From contig CAYZNN010000001.1 of NCBI GenBank assembly GCA_964479665.1, positions 124,001-188,000 on the forward strand: DNA of 64,000 nucleotides, read 5' to 3'. The DNA comes from UBA2287 sp964479665 (GTDB taxonomy: Bacteria; Bacteroidota; Bacteroidia; Bacteroidales; Tenuifilaceae). Below are positions 1 to 7,986 of this stretch, one piece after another (positions within the stretch are counted from its first letter, which is position 1; each line of letters opens with the position of its first letter). Under the pieces are notes generated by a model. That model made no database searches, was not told where the DNA came from, and worked only from the letters and a program-made list of their open reading frames with translations. The position numbers were made by a program, and so were the translations under genes.

Positions 1-821
1 TCAATTACCTCTATTAAGCGTGGAATGCGTTCCTCGTTAAGTGTAAGCCATATATCGATGCGTGCGCCAAAACTTATTGGGGTATCATCGTTGAATGCTG
101 GATACTGGCTGTAAACCTTGGCTTGTAGCGAGTCGCGCAGATCCTTTATAGTATTATCAAATCGAATATTGCCTAAGTTCAACGATGCCTCTATGAGGGT
201 ACCTTTGGCTTCAGCAAGGGTTAAACCAATAACTCTGGGAAGTCCCGTTTTTTCGTTGGCAAACCCCCGACCGAGGAGTAAATCGATAGCAGATCCCTTT
301 GGAATAAGTGTTCTTGGGGCAATTTTCTTGCCTTTATACCTTTGCTCCAGAACATTGTTTACTGCTATGTCGGGAGTGAAATAGAGGGTTTCAATGGTGA
401 AGCCTTGAAGTTCGAGTTGCGCCTTGGCTTGGCGAAGAGTTACTCCAACCACATCGGGCATTTCAACTAATTTTGGGGTTGTAGCGTTAATCGTTAGAAA
501 AACCCTCCGGTTAGCCTTTACCAGTGTTCCTGCAGAAGGGTTTTGGTCAACAATCGACCCAGGCTTCCGAGTTGCAATATAAACCGAATCGATTATTTCG
601 AGTCGCAACCGCTTCTTTTTGGCTAACCGAACCGACTGTTCCTGCGATAGTCCATCGAAGTCGGGCACTTCAATACCCTGCCCGTGGCGAGTAAAGAAAA
701 AGAGAAACGTAAAAAAAAATAGAATGGCTGCAACAACAATGGCAGCAGCAATTAGGGGCGATTTAACGTAGGGAATATTATAGATCCGCAAAAAGAATTC
801 CTTGATTTTTTGACCCGACAT
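1..821 (-). CDS. PASTA-domain membrane protein (3' end beyond window)
   Basis: Read on the minus strand from an ATG at 819-821 this gives about 273 residues without a stop and runs off the left edge, so the C-terminus is missing. The N-terminus (begins MSGQKIKEFFLRIYN) is a short cytoplasmic stretch followed by one hydrophobic helix (about residues 20-40), then repeated beta-lactam-sensor-like PASTA units with the typical pattern VPDFDGLSQEQS, MPDVVGVTLRQAK and LPRVIGLTLAEAKG, each followed by a G-S/V-D-Q-P type loop. PASTA domains bind muropeptides or peptidoglycan stems. There is no kinase domain before the membrane helix, so this is a kinase-less PASTA protein of the kind common in Bacteroidota. 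A role in the cell envelope is inferred; the precise function is unknown. Confidence 0.85.
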   Translation of the reverse strand, partial: MSGQKIKEFFLRIYNIPYVKSPLIAAAIVVAAILFFFTFLFFFTRHGQGIEVPDFDGLSQEQSVRLAKKKRLRLEIIDSVYIATRKPGSIVDQNPSAGTLVKANRRVFLTINATTPKLVEMPDVVGVTLRQAKAQLELQGFTIETLYFTPDIAVNNVLEQRYKGKKIAPRTLIPKGSAIDLLLGRGFANEKTGLPRVIGLTLAEAKGTLIEASLNLGNIRFDNTIKDLRDSLQAKVYSQYPAFNDDTPISFGARIDIWLTLNEERIPRLIEVI

Positions 822-930
822 GGTTAAAACTGGTTATTGTGAAATCAGTAATTATTGTTAAGGCGTATTAGTAACGACAAAAATATAATTTTATTGGCAC
901 ATAGAATGCCATTGTTGGGAATTTGCAAGG

Positions 931-2049
931 TTAATACTCCCGTATAGGGTTATATACCGAGTCGCGTTCAGCGGGTTTTTTGCCCGTAATTCTTATGAGT
1001 TCGCAAATTTCTTCAACAGTCATGGTAGGCCTTTGCTCGTCCGAACCAGCCATGGTGTATATTTTAGTGGAATCGTCGATTGTGCCATCAATGTCGTTCA
1101 CACCAAAATGAAGCGAAAGCTGCGCAGTTTGTTTCCCTAGCATGGGCCAGTATGCTTTGAGGTGTCGGAAATTATCGAGGTAAATACGAGCTATTGCGAA
1201 ATTTTTTAGAACCTCTATACTGTTTACTTCCCCAATATAAGAAAGTGTGTTATTCGCTGCTTTGAACTTAAGGGGGATAAAACAATTAAAACCATGGGTT
1301 TTGTCCTGAAGCTGGCGGAGGGCCTCCATGTGCCCAATGCGATGTTGATAGTTCTCTATATGGCCATAGAGCATAGTGGCATTGGATGGTAGGCCTTCCA
1401 GATGAGCCGCTTCGTGAATTTCGAGCCATCTTTCCCACGACGATTTGTCTGGACATATTTTTTCGCGAAGCTCTTCGTTCGCAATTTCGGCACCCCCACC
1501 CGGAATAGAGTCGAGACCATATTTTTTTAATTTCTGAATGCCCTTGCGAGCAGTCAAATTGGCTTTTTTGAAAATATAGTCGAGTTCTACAGCCGAGAAT
1601 GCTTTAACATGTATGCTGGGCAGTTCCTGTTTTATTGCGGATATAATTTGCCCGTAGTAATCCAAGTCCCATTTAGGATGTACACCGCCCGTTACATGGA
1701 CTTCAGTTACGGGCATTTTCTTGTATTTTTGGCAGGAATAGGATATTTCGCGTAAATTACTTTCCCAGCTACCATCCTGCCCTTGAGCCCTTCTATAGGA
1801 GCAAAATGTACAGTTAAATACGCAAATGTTGGTGGGCTCTATATGAAAGTTCTGGTTAAAAAAAACAGTATTCCCATTTTTGCGCATGTTAACCTCGTTA
1901 GCCAGCAGACCTAACAGGCCTAAATCGGCCTGCTCGTATAAAGCAAGTGCATCAGCAGGTTCAATTCTTTCGCCATTGAGCACTTTGCCAATAATTTTCT
2001 GAATGGCTGATGGCAGATCGATTTTCAGAAGGTGTTCGGTGAATGTCAT
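931..2049 (-). CDS. mqnE: Aminofutalosine synthase MqnE (radical SAM, futalosine menaquinone pathway)
   Basis: MqnE condenses SAM with 3-[(1-carboxyvinyl)oxy]benzoate to aminodeoxyfutalosine, an early step of the futalosine route to menaquinone. The protein is about 372 residues, the usual family length. The radical SAM cluster motif CxxxCxxC is visible as CVFNCTFC near residue 77, followed by VHVTGGVHP, and the family signatures SIPGGGAEI (near 195) and HFGVNDIDGTI (near 320) are present; the latter separates MqnE from MqnC. A GTG sits one codon upstream at 2050-2052, but the ATG at 2047-2049 is preferred. It lies downstream of rpmH and its terminator and so is probably transcribed separately. 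It implies menaquinone-based respiration made without the classical Men pathway, although no other mqn genes are in view. Confidence 0.92.
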   Translation of the reverse strand: MTFTEHLLKIDLPSAIQKIIGKVLNGERIEPADALALYEQADLGLLGLLANEVNMRKNGNTVFFNQNFHIEPTNICVFNCTFCSYRRAQGQDGSWESNLREISYSCQKYKKMPVTEVHVTGGVHPKWDLDYYGQIISAIKQELPSIHVKAFSAVELDYIFKKANLTARKGIQKLKKYGLDSIPGGGAEIANEELREKICPDKSSWERWLEIHEAAHLEGLPSNATMLYGHIENYQHRIGHMEALRQLQDKTHGFNCFIPLKFKAANNTLSYIGEVNSIEVLKNFAIARIYLDNFRHLKAYWPMLGKQTAQLSLHFGVNDIDGTIDDSTKIYTMAGSDEQRPTMTVEEICELIRITGKKPAERDSVYNPIREY

Positions 2050-2114
2050 CACGGGCTAATTTACGTGCGCTATCCTAACAGTAAAGATAGAGAAAAGTTG
2101 CATGGAGTTCTACG

Positions 2115-2142
2115 AAAAAGGCTGACCACAATCGTGTCAGCC
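2115..2142 (-). terminator. Rho-independent terminator after rpmH
   Basis: A 7-bp perfect stem (GGCTGAC / GTCAGCC, arms at 2120-2126 and 2136-2142) is followed on the minus strand by a run of five Ts (2115-2119). It lies 25 bases past the rpmH stop codon and separates rpmH from mqnE. Confidence 0.8.
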
Positions 2143-2166
2143 TACCGAAACTATTTAGGAATAGTA

Positions 2167-2325
2167 CTAAACCTTGTGCTTTGGCTCGTCAGAAACAGTA
2201 AGTTTCTTACGTCCTTTTGCCCTGCGGGCTGCAAGCACTCTACGTCCGTTGTGAGTCGACATCCTTTCGCGGAAACCGTGCTTGTTTCTTCTCTTCCTAT
2301 TCGATGGTTGAAAGGTCCTTTTCAT
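2167..2325 (-). CDS. rpmH: 50S ribosomal protein L34
   Basis: A 52-residue, very basic protein beginning MKRTFQPSNRKRRNKHGFRE and containing GRRVLAARRAKGRK, the unmistakable L34 sequence. L34 binds domain III of 23S rRNA on the large subunit. The ATG is at 2323-2325 and the stop at 2167-2169; the C-terminal tail TVSDEPKHKV is longer than the E. coli protein. A consensus Bacteroidota -7 box lies about 80 bases upstream and a terminator immediately downstream, so it appears monocistronic. It is not linked here to dnaA, rnpA or yidC, unlike the usual arrangement in other phyla. Confidence 0.97.
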   Translation of the reverse strand: MKRTFQPSNRKRRNKHGFRERMSTHNGRRVLAARRAKGRKKLTVSDEPKHKV

Positions 2326-2405
2326 TGCTATTTGCTTTTAATATTTATTCTTTTTTGCTGACAGTCAGATTCGTTCAAATGGTTTGTACCTGTAATTTAG
2401 GCACG

Positions 2406-2413
2406 CAAAGGTA
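2406..2413 (-). promoter_or_regulatory. Bacteroidota -7 promoter element (TACCTTTG) for rpmH
   Basis: An exact match to the TAnnTTTG -7 consensus on the minus strand, about 80 bases before the rpmH ATG. No clear -33 TTTG is seen at the ideal spacing. Confidence 0.6.
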
Positions 2414-2452
2414 AGGTTTTTTTTAAAACATAAAAAAGTTTGCACGAAAAAA

Positions 2453-3079
2453 TCAGTAAATGGGTAAGTAAATCACAAATTTCTCTTCGAAATACTCTTC
2501 CTGAAAGAAGTTGGTAATTTTCCATTTTTTTAAATCGCGGCCCAAGGGTGCCAGCTCTTCTTGTAGGTCGCCACCTTTTAGTGCAATAATACCATTAGGC
2601 AATGCATTAAACCCCCCAGGCATAACAGCCTTTCTTATCCATTGCTTAATAGTGGGCATTGGGGCTACTGCCCGAGTTACTGCAAAGTCGAATTTTGTAT
2701 TAACCTCTTCGGCTCTGCATTTCAAAGCGGTTGCATTTTCGAGTCCGAGATTCGAAATAACCTCATTGGCTACCAGTACTTTTTTTCCAATCGAATCAAT
2801 AAGGGTGAACTTACAGTTTGGAAACAGGATGGCTAAAGGAATACCCGGAAATCCGCCCCCTGTTCCCACGTCGATAATATGAGTGTTTTTTGCGAAACTA
2901 ATAATTTTGGCAATGGTAAGGGAGTGTAAAACATGATGGATATAAATTTTATCAATGTCTTTTCGAGAAACAACATTTATTTTACTATTCCACTCCCTGT
3001 ACAGGGGCTCTAATTGGGAGAATTGTTTGCGCTGTGTATGGGTAGCTTCGGGAAAGTACCTATAAATTACTTCGTCCAT
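2453..3079 (-). CDS. rsmG: 16S rRNA (guanine527-N7)-methyltransferase RsmG
   Basis: The product is 208 residues, the normal size for RsmG/GidB, which methylates N7 of G527 in 16S rRNA using SAM. The SAM-binding loop IIDVGTGGGFPGIPLAI (near residue 68), the acidic strand end LIDSIGKK, and the RAVAPM motif of the family are all present, as is the N-terminal WNSKINVVSRKD. It begins 6 bases downstream of the ECF sigma factor stop and so is probably the last gene of a GT2-sigma-rsmG transcript. Loss of this gene is known to give low-level streptomycin resistance in other bacteria. Confident call. Confidence 0.95.
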   Translation of the reverse strand: MDEVIYRYFPEATHTQRKQFSQLEPLYREWNSKINVVSRKDIDKIYIHHVLHSLTIAKIISFAKNTHIIDVGTGGGFPGIPLAILFPNCKFTLIDSIGKKVLVANEVISNLGLENATALKCRAEEVNTKFDFAVTRAVAPMPTIKQWIRKAVMPGGFNALPNGIIALKGGDLQEELAPLGRDLKKWKITNFFQEEYFEEKFVIYLPIY

Positions 3080-3085
3080 TGTTAG

Positions 3086-3703
3086 CTACGAATTGGGCTT
3101 TTGGTTATGTTTCATCAGTACGTTGAAAAGCAATTCACGAGCCCTAAACAGTTGCGCCTTAACGGTACCAAGCGGAAGTTCAAGTTCTTCTGCAATTTCC
3201 TCGTAGGAATATTCTTTAAAATATCGTAGTTCAATGAGCTTTCGGTATCGAGGTTTGAGCTTCGATACCAACGACTGGATTAGTTTAATATTCTGCTCCT
3301 TTATAATGGTCTCCTCGGGGTCTAAAGAACTTGAGGGGAGGCTTGCAGCTGGCGACATAGAAATGCCTTCGCTATCTTCAGTGCCGTGATCGATTGAAAT
3401 GGTGTTTGCCTTGCGTTTGCGAATAAAGTCGATGCAGTTGTTGGTGGCAATTTTGAATAGCCAAGTACTAAAAGCAAATTTGGGAGTGTACTGGTGAATG
3501 TTTTTGAACGCCTTGCCAAATGCTTCAATGGTTAAATCCTCAGCATCTGACTTATTGTTAACCATCTTAAGAAGCATAAAATAAATTGAGTCGCGGTAAC
3601 GGCCAAGCAGTTCAGCGAACGCTTTTTGATCGCCCTGAATAGCCTGCTCAACTATAACTAAGTCGTGTTTTGCCTTGTCGGAAAGGCTTTGGCTTAGTTC
3701 CAT
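3086..3703 (-). CDS. ECF-type RNA polymerase sigma factor
   Basis: A 205-residue sigma-70 family protein with region 2 (about residues 27-95; RDSIYFMLLKMVNNKSDAED and FSTWLFKIATNNCIDFIRK) and region 4 (about 140-195; LIELRYFKEYSYEEIAEELE, then a helix-turn-helix VKAQLFRARELL), with a serine-rich linker between. It redirects RNA polymerase to an unidentified regulon. The start codon overlaps the 3' end of the upstream glycosyltransferase gene by about 10 bases, indicating translational coupling, and rsmG follows by 6 bases. No anti-sigma factor gene is adjacent, which is unusual for ECF factors but typical of the SigW/RpoE-like copies that Bacteroidota keep in housekeeping operons. Confidence 0.92.
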   Translation of the reverse strand: MELSQSLSDKAKHDLVIVEQAIQGDQKAFAELLGRYRDSIYFMLLKMVNNKSDAEDLTIEAFGKAFKNIHQYTPKFAFSTWLFKIATNNCIDFIRKRKANTISIDHGTEDSEGISMSPAASLPSSSLDPEETIIKEQNIKLIQSLVSKLKPRYRKLIELRYFKEYSYEEIAEELELPLGTVKAQLFRARELLFNVLMKHNQKPNS

Positions 3704-4866
3704 CTAAATCGTTTTTTACTAAATTGGTTTGCAAATGCTAACCAAAGGTACAAAATTGGCGAGAACAAATCGTATAGAAACGAAATTAAGAATAAATTAG
3801 TTTCGTTTAAACGGTTCATTGCCATATTTAGTATTGAAGAGGTTACGATTAACCGAAAGAGCATGATTCCCGCAACAACCAGAGGCGGAAAGCCAATGGC
3901 AAAAAGAGTAAACCCCGTTGTCCAAAAAAGGATTCGGGAAAAGGGCTCGAGAAATAATGCTAGTTTTATAGAGTTACGATAGTATGGGCTTGTTGTTAAA
4001 TGCCTTCTTTTTTGCATAAACCATGATCCGAGGGTCTCACGGGGAACGGATAGTGTGTGCGATTTTACATCGATTTCAACCGCAGTATTCTTCCCATTTG
4101 CAACTTCATGAACGAACAGGTCATCATCGCCTGAATGTAGAAAACTATGCGATGCAAACCCTCTGTTTTTAAAAAACAGTTCCTTTTTGTATGCGAGGTT
4201 TCTCCCTACGCCCATATAGGGTCTTTTAATAAGTGCCATACCCAAATAGTTAAGGGCGATGTAAAAAGTATCGAATCGTATAAGTTTGTTCGAAAAACCT
4301 TTCTTTTTCATGTACGCTCCATAGCCTAGCACTACATTGGTATTGCCAGAAAAGTTCTGAGCAATGGTGGAGAGCCACTTACTGCTGGATGGTTGGCAGT
4401 CGGCATCGGTAAGTACAAGCCATTCGCTCTGAGCCGCTTTAATGCCAACTGTAAGGGCCAATTTCTTACCGTGCGAAAATTTTTCGTCGGGTTTAATATT
4501 TGTAACCTTTAGGTTTGGGTATAGCTTTTGAAGACGCGAGAGCACAAACTCCGAATCGTCGTATGAGCAGTCATTTACAACAATCACTTCAAAGTTGGGG
4601 TAGTTCTGCTCAAGAATGGAAGGTAAAAATTTTTCGAGATTTACTTCCTCATTTCGGGCGCAAATAACAACCGATATGGTTGGTTTTTGAGGTGTTGTTA
4701 TATTTGTAGATTTGGGCTTGTATGTTGCAACCCTTAAATAAATTAGTGTAAAGTAAAGGAGCTGTATAACCAATGATGCGGCAAAAACAATAAAGAAGCC
4801 CAATTGTAAAGGGCTTAATTCTGAGAAGATTGGAGTCACAATTCGAAGTTTAAAAATGCAAGGCAA
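3694..4866 (-). CDS. Family 2 glycosyltransferase, membrane-anchored
   Basis: Up to 390 residues: an N-terminal membrane helix (about 20-45), a GT-A catalytic domain (about 62-300) with VVICARNEE, the DxD-like TDADCQP, the acceptor acid region HSGDDDLF and a QKRRH motif matching the QxxRW signature of processive GT2 enzymes, then two or three hydrophobic helices to the C-terminus. This is the layout of membrane GT2 enzymes that transfer sugar from a nucleotide donor to a lipid or polysaccharide acceptor; donor and acceptor cannot be told. No ATG is available at the 5' end: the reading frame can open at TTG 4866 or, more plausibly, GTG 4837-4839. It is first in an operon with the ECF sigma factor. 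Confidence 0.85.
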   Translation of the reverse strand: MPCIFKLRIVTPIFSELSPLQLGFFIVFAASLVIQLLYFTLIYLRVATYKPKSTNITTPQKPTISVVICARNEEVNLEKFLPSILEQNYPNFEVIVVNDCSYDDSEFVLSRLQKLYPNLKVTNIKPDEKFSHGKKLALTVGIKAAQSEWLVLTDADCQPSSSKWLSTIAQNFSGNTNVVLGYGAYMKKKGFSNKLIRFDTFYIALNYLGMALIKRPYMGVGRNLAYKKELFFKNRGFASHSFLHSGDDDLFVHEVANGKNTAVEIDVKSHTLSVPRETLGSWFMQKRRHLTTSPYYRNSIKLALFLEPFSRILFWTTGFTLFAIGFPPLVVAGIMLFRLIVTSSILNMAMNRLNETNLFLISFLYDLFSPILYLWLAFANQFSKKRFRWN

Positions 4867-5005
4867 TTTTAACTAAACATTTTGGCTTTGCAATGGTTCA
4901 AACTCAATATTGTTTGGGTATTTTTTATTCAAAGTTGAAGTTGACAGTTTAATTGTGCGACAAAGGTTAGGTTAAAGGGCATATAACAAACCTTATTTTT
5001 TCAGT

Positions 5006-5013
5006 TATCTTTG
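5006..5013 (+). promoter_or_regulatory. -7 promoter element (TATCTTTG) for tgt-lptG
   Basis: Exact TAnnTTTG match ending 10 bases before the first tgt ATG. The resulting leader would be extremely short, which argues that the second in-frame ATG (5030) may be the true start. Confidence 0.55.
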
Positions 5014-5023
5014 CCAAAATTTT

Positions 5024-6160
5024 ATGCAAATGCAATTCAGGCTGCTCGCATCCAGCACCCAAACAAATGCCCGGTTGGGCGAAATTGTAACCGACCACGG
5101 AACCATTCCAACCCCCATATTCATGCCCGTTGGAACAGTTGGAAGTGTAAAGGGGGTAAGCCATCGTGAGCTCGAGAACGAGATTGATGCAAAAATAATT
5201 TTAGGCAACACGTACCATTTATACTTGCGTCCTGGTCTCGAAGTAATTAAGCAGGCTGGTGGACTTCATAAGTTCAGCTCTTGGGGCAGGCCAATTCTGA
5301 CAGATAGTGGTGGTTACCAGGTTTTTTCACTTGCTGAAAATAGAAAACTGACCTCGGAGGGTGCCCATTTCCGCTCGCATATCGATGGATCGAAGCATTT
5401 TTTTAGCCCCGAAAATGTGATGGACATTCAGCGTACAATTGGAGCCGATATTATTATGGCTTTCGATGAGTGCCCACCAGGGGATGCTTGTTTTGAATAC
5501 GCCAAAAAATCGCTCGACTTAACTGAGCGATGGTTAATCCGTTGTATCGATCGATTCAACTCAACAGAGCCCTTATATGGGTACAGCCAAGCGATGTTTC
5601 CTATTGTACAGGGGTGCGTTTACCCCGAACTGCGAAAGCGAGCTGCCGAAACCATTGCTGCCCTCAATTCTGAAGGCAATGCCATTGGTGGCCTCTCGGT
5701 TGGTGAACCTGCCGAGGTAATGTACGAAATGATAGAGGTTGTTAATGCCATATTACCCGCCAGCAAACCACGCTACTTAATGGGTGTAGGAACACCCGAA
5801 AACATTCTGGAGGCCATTGCGCGAGGAGTCGATATGTTCGATTGCGTTATGCCAACCCGGAACGGACGTAATGGAATGCTTTTCACAAGTGAAGGAATTA
5901 TTAACATACGCAATAAGAAGTGGGAAAACGATTTTTCCCCCATCGATCCGAATGGCACCACTTTTGCCGACCAGCGATATAGCAAGGCATACCTGAGGCA
6001 TCTATTCGTTTCATCGGAGATGTTAGGCCCCCAATTGGCAAGTATACATAATTTAGGATTCTACCTTTGGTTGGTGGCTGAGGCCAGGTTGCAAATAGCT
6101 AATGATACTTTTAGCGATTGGAAAAATAAAATGACTAAACGTGTTGCTACCCGATTATGA
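5024..6160 (+). CDS. tgt: tRNA-guanine transglycosylase (queuine tRNA-ribosyltransferase)
   Basis: Tgt swaps G34 of GUN-anticodon tRNAs for preQ1 in queuosine synthesis. The 378-residue protein has the TIM-barrel landmarks: GNTYHLYLRPG (near 61), the catalytic LTDSGGYQVFS with Asp94, the substrate loop GGLSVGEP, and the nucleophile region FDCVMPTRNGRNG. The C-terminal zinc site of classical bacterial Tgt (CxCxxC plus His) is absent: the corresponding segment reads DFSPIDPNGTTFADQRYSKA with no cysteine. Bacteroidota Tgt proteins are, to my recollection, generally of this cysteine-free type. The next gene overlaps by four bases (ATGA), so tgt and lptG are co-translated. The ATG at 5030 is an alternative start. 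Confidence 0.95.
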   Translation: MQMQFRLLASSTQTNARLGEIVTDHGTIPTPIFMPVGTVGSVKGVSHRELENEIDAKIILGNTYHLYLRPGLEVIKQAGGLHKFSSWGRPILTDSGGYQVFSLAENRKLTSEGAHFRSHIDGSKHFFSPENVMDIQRTIGADIIMAFDECPPGDACFEYAKKSLDLTERWLIRCIDRFNSTEPLYGYSQAMFPIVQGCVYPELRKRAAETIAALNSEGNAIGGLSVGEPAEVMYEMIEVVNAILPASKPRYLMGVGTPENILEAIARGVDMFDCVMPTRNGRNGMLFTSEGIINIRNKKWENDFSPIDPNGTTFADQRYSKAYLRHLFVSSEMLGPQLASIHNLGFYLWLVAEARLQIANDTFSDWKNKMTKRVATRL

Positions 6161-7248
6161 GAAATTTGGGCTTTAAAATTCTCGATTTTTACATTATTCG
6201 CAAGTTTGTTGGCACCTATTTTTATGCCATTACCCTAATAATGACCATAGCCGTTATTTTCGATGTTGCTGAAAAAATGGACGACTTTATGGGTAAAAAT
6301 GCTCCGCTAAAGGCCATTGTTTTCGATTACTATCTGAATTTCATTCCATACTTTGCCAATCTGTTCAGCTCTTTATTCGTTTTTATAGCCGTTATTTTCT
6401 TCACCTCTAAAATGGCCTACAATACCGAAATAATTGCCATTCTGAGCAGTGGGGTAAGCTTCAGGCGGCTCATGTTTCCCTACTTCGTTTCGGCTCTCTT
6501 CATCGCATTATTCTCGTTTTCCTTGTCTAACTTCATTATTCCTCCAGCCAACAAGGTGCGGCTCAATTTCGAAAATACCTATATTAAGCGACCCAAATAC
6601 AACACCAATAGGAATATTCACATGCAGGTTCGGCCCGGAATTTTCCTTTACATGCAGTCGTACAATTCCTTCGGAAACATTGGGTATAAATTTTCAATGG
6701 AAAAGTTTGAGAACGGCCGACTTGTATCGAAACTCATGTCGGAAACCGTTAAATGGGACACAACCATTAATAAATGGAGGGTTGGAACCTATTATATTAG
6801 GAACTACTTGGCCGACAGAGAAGAAGTAATTACTGGCGAATCGATTGATACTACCCTATTTATACACCCAAGCGATTTTACTCGCAGAGAAAACATTGTT
6901 GAAACGATGAATATGTTCGAGCTCGACGAGTTCATTGCTCAGCAAAGGTTGCAAGGATCTGATACGGTTACATTTTACCTTATTGAAAAATATAGCAGGG
7001 TAGCATACCCATTTTCAACTTTCATTCTAACGCTTATTGGGGTTGCCCTTTCGTCGCGAAAGGTGAGGGGAGGAATTGGCCTTCATATCGGATTGGGATT
7101 GGCCTTGAGTTTTAGTTACATTCTATTTATGCGCTTTACAACCATGTTTGCGGTTGGTGGCAGTATCGATCCGTTTATTGCTGTTTGGATCCCGAATTTA
7201 ATGTATGCAGCCATTGCGCTCCTATTGTATAGAATGGCCCCTAAATAG
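6157..7248 (+). CDS. lptG: LptF/LptG-family permease (lipopolysaccharide export)
   Basis: 363 residues of the YjgP/YjgQ family. Three hydrophobic segments occupy about residues 8-120 (LDFYIIRKFVGTYFYAI, then two more), followed by a periplasmic jellyroll-type region (about 125-270) and three further helices to the C-terminus (ALSSRKVRGGIGLHIGLG near 305 begins the coupling/membrane part). With LptB such permeases extract lipopolysaccharide from the inner membrane and push it across the periplasm. Whether this copy is LptF or LptG cannot be decided here; Bacteroidota often have the gene next to tgt as seen. It overlaps tgt by 4 bases and its 3' end overlaps the convergent thpR by 8 bases. Confidence 0.88.
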   Translation: MRNLGFKILDFYIIRKFVGTYFYAITLIMTIAVIFDVAEKMDDFMGKNAPLKAIVFDYYLNFIPYFANLFSSLFVFIAVIFFTSKMAYNTEIIAILSSGVSFRRLMFPYFVSALFIALFSFSLSNFIIPPANKVRLNFENTYIKRPKYNTNRNIHMQVRPGIFLYMQSYNSFGNIGYKFSMEKFENGRLVSKLMSETVKWDTTINKWRVGTYYIRNYLADREEVITGESIDTTLFIHPSDFTRRENIVETMNMFELDEFIAQQRLQGSDTVTFYLIEKYSRVAYPFSTFILTLIGVALSSRKVRGGIGLHIGLGLALSFSYILFMRFTTMFAVGGSIDPFIAVWIPNLMYAAIALLLYRMAPK

Positions 7249-7813
7249 AATTTTGCAACGCTACTGTATATAGTTTTGAATATATTACACCGCTTGGTGT
7301 GAGTTCGCTTTTGTAGTGAACAATTTCGCTTGCAGTGCTGGTTTGAAAAATGGTTTGGTTGTACGTTTTAAGCATGTTGGTTAAGTTGCTATAATTTGCC
7401 ATGTTTTTTGGCCGGCCTAAAGTTATGTGCGGATTAAAACCTCTCTCATCGGGGGTAAAGCCCAGCCTGCTAACTACAGCCATGGTTACTTTGTGAACTT
7501 TTCCGAGCGTTTCATTTTTACCAATACCAACCCAAACTACTTTCGGCGCTTGGGCTGAGCCAAAGTAACCCATTCCTTTTAGAACTATATTAAATGGTTT
7601 AAATCCGTCTACCTGTTTTGCTAGCTCCTGCTGAATTAGGTTTGCCTGGTTTGGTTGGGTTTCGCCTAAAAAGAAGAGCGTAAGATGCAGAATGTCAGGA
7701 TTCACCCATTTAACCTGACGGTTATCGAAACGATTCCGCAGATCGTCCCAAGCATTGGCAAGTTTTTCCTCAACGGCAATGGGGATTGCAATAAAAGTTC
7801 GAATTGTTTCCAT
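7241..7813 (-). CDS. thpR: RNA 2',3'-cyclic phosphodiesterase (2H phosphoesterase family)
   Basis: 190 residues with the two HxTx motifs that define the 2H phosphoesterase fold, HLTLFFLG (near 43) and HITLGR (near 128), in the LigT/ThpR arrangement, and the usual opener TIRTFIAIPI. Members hydrolyse 2',3'-cyclic phosphate ends of RNA and can join 2'-5' in vitro. The 3' end overlaps that of the convergently transcribed lptG by 8 bases, leaving no room for a terminator between them. Confidence 0.9.
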   Translation of the reverse strand: METIRTFIAIPIAVEEKLANAWDDLRNRFDNRQVKWVNPDILHLTLFFLGETQPNQANLIQQELAKQVDGFKPFNIVLKGMGYFGSAQAPKVVWVGIGKNETLGKVHKVTMAVVSRLGFTPDERGFNPHITLGRPKNMANYSNLTNMLKTYNQTIFQTSTASEIVHYKSELTPSGVIYSKLYTVALQNSI

Positions 7814-7860
7814 TGTTTATTGTTGATGAGAAACGCATTAATAAAAACCACAAAGCCTTA

Positions 7861-7972
7861 CTGCCGTCAGGCAGGTTTACCGAGGTTTTAATAAAGAGTA
7901 CAAAGATGAAGGCAGTTGCCTGCGATTTTCTTTGCGCCCTTTGTGGTTCTCTTTGTGTGCTTTGTGGTTAAA
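7861..7972. repeat. Intergenic palindromic and CTTTGTGGTT repeat tract
   Basis: Between thpR and gcvP lies a palindromic CTGCCGTCAGGCAGG (7861-7875) and, further on, CTTTGTGGTT repeated at 7939-7948 and 7960-7969 with a partial copy between. A related CGTCAGGCAGGC occurs at about 20711. Such low-complexity intergenic repeats are common in Bacteroidota; no coding sequence is seen in this gap. Confidence 0.5.
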
Positions 7973-7986
7973 GAATTTCAAGCAAA

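Noticed and set aside
2032..2361. Plus-strand frame over rpmH
   Set aside because: It is antisense to the L34 gene and its terminator.
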